Shown in pieces: positions 5,762 through 8,963 of a stretch of DNA of 8,963 nucleotides. The translations under genes and the position numbers were made by a program. The stretch covers positions 1-8,963 of the forward strand of contig JAGCSE010000193.1 in assembly GCA_017964325.1 (NCBI GenBank), in the 5' to 3' direction. The notes beneath the pieces are model-generated. The model searched no databases. It had not been told where the DNA came from and saw nothing but the letters and a program-made list of their open reading frames with translations. Each line of letters opens with the position of its first letter. Positions within the stretch are counted from its first letter, which is position 1. The DNA comes from Victivallales bacterium (GTDB lineage: Bacteria > Verrucomicrobiota > Lentisphaeria > Oligosphaerales > Oligosphaeraceae).

Positions 5762-6667
5762 GAAATACCCGTCCTTCTTCTTCTCTTCCATGGAGGATGC
5801 GCCGTCGTAGTCGATGACACGGCCTTGACGTTCGGAGTTTTTGGCGAGAAGCATCTCCTGGACAATCTTATCCAATGTGTCTGCATCTGATTCGATTGCA
5901 CCAGTTAAGGGGTAGCAGCCAAGCGTGCGGAAACGGACTTTCTTCATCATGGGCTTTTCGCCTGGATTGAGCGGCAGACGGTCGTCATCGACCATGATGA
6001 GATTGCCTGAACGTTCGACGACAGGCCGTTCCTTAGCGAAATAGAGCGGGACGATGGGAATATTTTCACGTTTGATGTAGAGCCAGATGTCCAGTTCCGT
6101 CCAGTTGGATAATGGAAAGACTCGAATTGACTCTCCTTGATTAATCTTTGAATTATATATATTCCATAATTCGGGGCGTTGATTTTTCGGATCCCATTGA
6201 TGGAACTTGTTGCGGAAACTGTAGATGCGCTCCTTGGCGCGTGATTTTTCTTCATCACGGCGTGCGCCGCCGAATGCGGCATCGAAGCCATAGTGGTTAA
6301 GGGCTTGCTTAAGTGCTTCGGTCTTCATGATTTGCGTATGCTTTTCCGAACCGTGGGTGATGGGATTGATATTCTGCGCGATGCCATCGGGATTCGTCCA
6401 GACAAGAAGCTGGAAGCCAAGCTCCTTTGCCATTCGATCGCGGAACTCAATCATTTCGTGGAATTTCCAGCGCGTATCGACGTGCATGAGCGGGAAGGGA
6501 ATCTTGCCTGGATAGAACGCTTTTTGCGCAAGACGAAGCATCACGGACGAATCTTTCCCGATGGAATAGAGCATGACGGGATTCTGGAATTCCGCAGCGA
6601 CTTCGCGAATGATGTAAATGCTTTCAGCTTCAAGCTGTTGCAAATGTGTGAATGTATAGTTTTCCAT
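5759..6667 (-). CDS. cysD: Sulfate adenylyltransferase subunit 2 (ATP sulfurylase small subunit)
   Basis: CysD is the catalytic ATP-pyrophosphatase-type subunit that forms APS together with the CysN GTPase. The start at 6667 ([17 protein letters not shown]) gives 302 residues, the usual CysD length. The frame is open for 67 more codons upstream, but those overlap cysQ and look nothing like CysD. The PP-loop is YSIGKDSS (34-41); other family motifs are HVDTRWKF (62-69), [15 protein letters not shown] (133-147), [12 protein letters not shown] (184-195) and [11 protein letters not shown] (247-257). The C-terminal EEKKKDGYF is the usual CysD ending. It starts seven bases after the cysQ TAA stop, so translational coupling is likely. 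The TAG stop begins a TAGTGGT heptamer array. The gene appears complete and functional. Confidence 0.95.
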   Translation of the reverse strand: MENYTFTHLQQLEAESIYIIREVAAEFQNPVMLYSIGKDSSVMLRLAQKAFYPGKIPFPLMHVDTRWKFHEMIEFRDRMAKELGFQLLVWTNPDGIAQNINPITHGSEKHTQIMKTEALKQALNHYGFDAAFGGARRDEEKSRAKERIYSFRNKFHQWDPKNQRPELWNIYNSKINQGESIRVFPLSNWTELDIWLYIKRENIPIVPLYFAKERPVVERSGNLIMVDDDRLPLNPGEKPMMKKVRFRTLGCYPLTGAIESDADTLDKIVQEMLLAKNSERQGRVIDYDGASSMEEKKKDGYF

Positions 6668-6674
6668 GGGTTGA

Positions 6675-7532
6675 TTATTCCCAATCGTGGGCGTAGGCGA
6701 CAAAATACGGATTGACAAGACTGGAGCGGTTGTAGCGGAGCGGCTCGTGGTCGTCCCACTGGACGAGACAACCGCCAGTTGCCTCCAAGACGGCTTGTGC
6801 GGCGGCGGTGTCCCAGTGCATGGTCGGGGCGATGCGCGGATAGACGTCCGCCGAGCCGTCGGCGACAAGGCAGATTTTTAGCGAACTACCGATGGATACG
6901 AGCTTTGCGGGGCCGCGCATTTCTTCCAGGCGTTCGATGAAATCGGTTGTTTCGACGTTACAATGGGAGCGGGAAGCGACGACTCGCAACTGATGTTCGC
7001 CTTGTGGGCGCGGACATGGAATCGGTTGGAAATGGTCGCGGATGTCGTGGAGCTTTTCGGCAAGTTCCGCACGGTCCGCGAAATCGTCCCCCTGCTTGAA
7101 ACGGAATGCTCCATGTCCTTGCGCTCCAACGTAGAAGAGATTGAGTGCAGGTGCGAATACAACGCCATAGACAGGCTTTCCGTCATGGATGAGGGCGATG
7201 TTGACGGTGAATTCTCCGTTGCGCTTAATGAATTCTTTTGTGCCGTCCAGTGGATCGACGAGCCAATATGTCTGCCAAGCACTGCGTGTTTCGTAAGGGA
7301 TTTCCTTCCCTTCTTCAGAAAGCACGGGATAGTCCCAAAGCATTTGGAGACGTTCCATGATGAGCTTGTGTGCGGCTTTGTCAGCGGCGGTGAGAGGCGA
7401 ACTGTCTGCCTTGAGCTGGACATCGAAGTCGTTGCCGTGGTAGATGTTAAGAATCGCTTGCCCCGCATCGTAAGCCGTTAGGATGACAGGCGGGCAGAAA
7501 TGTTCGAGAATGGACTGCAAGGGTTCGGGCAT
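6675..7532 (-). CDS. cysQ: 3'(2'),5'-bisphosphate nucleotidase (PAP phosphatase)
   Basis: CysQ is an inositol-monophosphatase-superfamily enzyme that removes the 3'-phosphate of PAP (and PAPS), limiting PAP build-up and controlling PAPS level. The 285-residue protein carries [11 protein letters not shown] (41-51), LSEE (71-74), the metal motif DPLDGTKEF (93-101) with D93 and D96, SIGSSLK (213-219) and WDTAAAQAV (240-248) with D241. It is slightly longer than E. coli CysQ because of a longer N-terminus and a segment around residues 145-175. It is first in the presumed cysQ-cysD-cysNC operon, which fits a role in PAPS metabolism. No good Shine-Dalgarno is visible before the ATG. Stop is TAA, with no repeat at that boundary. 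Confidence 0.93.
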   Translation of the reverse strand: MPEPLQSILEHFCPPVILTAYDAGQAILNIYHGNDFDVQLKADSSPLTAADKAAHKLIMERLQMLWDYPVLSEEGKEIPYETRSAWQTYWLVDPLDGTKEFIKRNGEFTVNIALIHDGKPVYGVVFAPALNLFYVGAQGHGAFRFKQGDDFADRAELAEKLHDIRDHFQPIPCPRPQGEHQLRVVASRSHCNVETTDFIERLEEMRGPAKLVSIGSSLKICLVADGSADVYPRIAPTMHWDTAAAQAVLEATGGCLVQWDDHEPLRYNRSSLVNPYFVAYAHDWE

Positions 7533-7565
7533 GTTACTTTTGCTGTTTCAATGCTGGAATGAAAA

Positions 7566-7593
7566 AATATAACCATATAATATAATGCGTGAA
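7566..7593 (-). promoter_or_regulatory. Candidate promoter for cysQ-cysD-cysNC
   Basis: Read on the minus strand, TTCACG (7593-7588) and TATATT (7571-7566) are 16 bp apart in a very AT-rich stretch 34 bp before the cysQ start. Several other TATA-like hexamers overlap, so the exact site is uncertain. No riboswitch-like or CysB-like element was recognised. Confidence 0.3.
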
Positions 7594-7609
7594 CAGGATT
7601 AAGCACGGA

Positions 7610-7640
7610 TTGACATCGAAAGAGAAGTCAATGGGATAAA
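7610..7640 (+). promoter_or_regulatory. Candidate promoter for the enolase-superfamily gene
   Basis: A perfect TTGACA (7610-7615) is followed after 19 bp by GATAAA (7635-7640). The spacer is longer than ideal. It would give a 5' leader of roughly 100 bases. A second pair, TTGAGA (7719-7724) and TATAAA (7743-7748), is 18 bp apart but ends only one base before the start codon, so transcription from it would begin inside the gene. Confidence 0.3.
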
Positions 7641-7749
7641 TTGCAATGAATTGTGATTTATCGTCGTACATGATGATTGCTTTTCGCTTTTGTGGTTTAT
7701 ATTTTTATGTGAAATGCCTTGAGACAAGATAATTTGGAGTCGTATAAAG

Positions 7750-8963
7750 ATGAAAAGTAGGAAAATCGATCCGAATACGTTGAAAATCACGGATGTCCGT
7801 TTTGCGGATATCGACGGTGCACCAAAACGTTGTACATTAGTGAAAGTCTATACCAATCAAGGGCTTATCGGCTATGGTGAAGTGCGAGACGCATCTAGCC
7901 GCACATACGCCGCGATGCTGAAATCGCGGATTCTTGGGGAGAATCCCTGCAATGTGGAGAAGATTTTCCGCCGCATCAAGCAGTTCGGCGGCGATTCGCG
8001 GCAGGCGGGCGGCGTCTGCGCGTTGGAAGTGGCCTGCTGGGATCTGGCCGGCAAGGCGTGGGGCGTTCCCGTCTGGCAGATGCTCGGCGGCAAGTTCCGT
8101 GACAAAATCCGCCTGTACTGCGATACGGACAGCCATGGCGGCGGCCGCGACATGGGCAAGGCTCTCGCAAACCGCATGAAGCAGGGCTATACCTTTTTGA
8201 AGATGGATCTTGGTATTGAACTACTTATGGACGTGCCCGGAGCGCTTTCCGCCCCGTTGGGCTTCCTGCAGAAGATGCGCGAATACAAGAAGACCGTGTT
8301 TTCAACGCCGCATGGATCCATCGACCCGCGGGCCATGCGCGGCGAGGCGTATGATCTTTTCAACACGGCGCATCCGTTCACGGGCATCCATCTGACGGAG
8401 AAAGGTTTGGACTTCTTGGAGAAGTATATGGCGGACTGCCGTGCCGTGACTGGTTATGAGATTCCGATCGCCATCGACCATCTCGGCCACATTCCGCTGG
8501 AGGACTGCATCAAACTGGCCCGCCGTCTGGAGAAATTCAATCTGGCATGGATGGAAGACGCTGTTCCATGGCAACTTACGGATCAGTGGGTGCGTCTGGC
8601 CCAATCAACGACGGTGCCGCTCGGCACAGGCGAAGACATGTATCTGAAGGAATCGTTCGAACCTTTGTTCAAGAGCGGCGCGTTGGCCGTCGTGCATCCG
8701 GACGTGCTGACGGCGGGCGGCATTCTGGAGACGAAAAAGATCGGTGACATGGCGGAAGATTACGGCGTCCAGATGTCGCTGCACATGGCGGAAAGTCCGA
8801 TTGGCTGCATGGCGGCGGTGCATGTGGCGGCGGCGACACGTAATTTCATGTCGCTGGAAGTCCATTCCGTTGATGTCCCGTGGTGGAAGGATTTAATCAA
8901 ACCGGCGTTGGAGATCAAAGACGGCTATATCGATGTGCCGAACAAGCCCGGCCTCGGCATCGA
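7750..8963 (+). CDS. Mandelate racemase/muconate-lactonizing-type enolase-superfamily enzyme (3' end cut off)
   Basis: The frame is open from ATG 7750 to the window end (404 codons plus two bases). The last residues read KPGLGI, a motif near the C-terminus in this family, so probably only a few residues are missing. The enzyme should abstract an alpha-proton from a carboxylate such as an acid sugar, with Mg2+ in the barrel. Metal ligands are D243 (IAIDH), E269 (WMED) and E295 (GTGED); the general base is H345 (SLHMAES) with D318 (VHPDV). These spacings (26, 26, 23, 27) equal those of mandelate racemase. The KxK position reads KMD (K151, D153). About 60 extra residues lie between KMD and D243. 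GGAG (7736-7739) is a suitable ribosome-binding site 10 bases upstream. Dehydratase is more likely than racemase, but the substrate is unknown. Confidence 0.87.
   Translation, partial: MKSRKIDPNTLKITDVRFADIDGAPKRCTLVKVYTNQGLIGYGEVRDASSRTYAAMLKSRILGENPCNVEKIFRRIKQFGGDSRQAGGVCALEVACWDLAGKAWGVPVWQMLGGKFRDKIRLYCDTDSHGGGRDMGKALANRMKQGYTFLKMDLGIELLMDVPGALSAPLGFLQKMREYKKTVFSTPHGSIDPRAMRGEAYDLFNTAHPFTGIHLTEKGLDFLEKYMADCRAVTGYEIPIAIDHLGHIPLEDCIKLARRLEKFNLAWMEDAVPWQLTDQWVRLAQSTTVPLGTGEDMYLKESFEPLFKSGALAVVHPDVLTAGGILETKKIGDMAEDYGVQMSLHMAESPIGCMAAVHVAAATRNFMSLEVHSVDVPWWKDLIKPALEIKDGYIDVPNKPGLGI

Noticed and set aside
6668..6868. 67-codon N-terminal extension of cysD
   Set aside because: The extension overlaps cysQ and looks like out-of-frame cysQ. 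The internal start at 6667 gives the standard 302-residue CysD beginning with a family-typical sequence.
7533..7749. Riboswitch or small RNA in the divergent intergenic region
   Set aside because: The region is AT-rich with short inverted pieces (GCAAT/ATTGC) only; no recognisable riboswitch core or strong stem-loop with T-run was found, so only candidate promoters are reported.

Overview
This is a bacterial window of roughly 50% GC with eight protein genes, tightly packed and interrupted by unusual short tandem repeats at gene boundaries. The gene set comprises tandem PHP-domain proteins, an AmmeMemoRadiSam-type radical SAM enzyme, a CysD/CysNC/CysQ sulfate-activation cluster and a mandelate-racemase-like enolase-superfamily enzyme. 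It would suit an anaerobic member of the PVC group such as Lentisphaerota, Kiritimatiellota or Planctomycetota. That placement is an inference from gene content and is weak; nothing here is a phylogenetic marker.

Layout. Positions 1-106 are a perfect 18-bp tandem array that runs into the stop codon of a minus-strand DEDDh-type 3'-5' exonuclease gene (103-669). Upstream of that gene lies a compound heptamer array (674-759), then a plus-strand two-gene operon of paralogous PHP-domain hydrolases (898-1806, 1810-2718). This operon ends in a strong intrinsic terminator (2743-2773) that lies inside the 3' coding end of the convergent radical SAM gene amrS (2724-3692, minus). A heptamer array covers the amrS start codon, and a nonamer array containing a 32-bp perfect palindrome separates it from the sulfate-activation genes. 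These run on the minus strand in the order cysQ (7532-6675), cysD (6667-5759), cysNC (5693-3774). A 217-bp divergent intergenic region follows, then a plus-strand enolase-superfamily gene (7750 to the window end, C-terminus cut off).

How the genes work together. CysD and the CysN part of CysNC form ATP sulfurylase (sulfate to APS), the CysC part phosphorylates APS to PAPS, and CysQ hydrolyses the by-product PAP. No PAPS reductase, sulfite reductase or sulfotransferase is in the window, so whether the PAPS feeds reduction or sulfation cannot be decided here. The other genes have no obvious pathway link to this cluster.

The most striking signal is not a gene. All five TAG-terminated genes (exonuclease, second PHP gene, amrS, cysNC, cysD) have their stop codon inside or at the edge of a tandem repeat of period 7 or 9, while the TGA- and TAA-terminated genes (first PHP gene, cysQ) do not. 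Two start codons (exonuclease, amrS) also sit at or in heptamer arrays. The nonamers share the core CTAGA plus four variable bases. The heptamers each carry a stop triplet on both strands and, because 7 is not a multiple of 3, three copies close all six reading frames.
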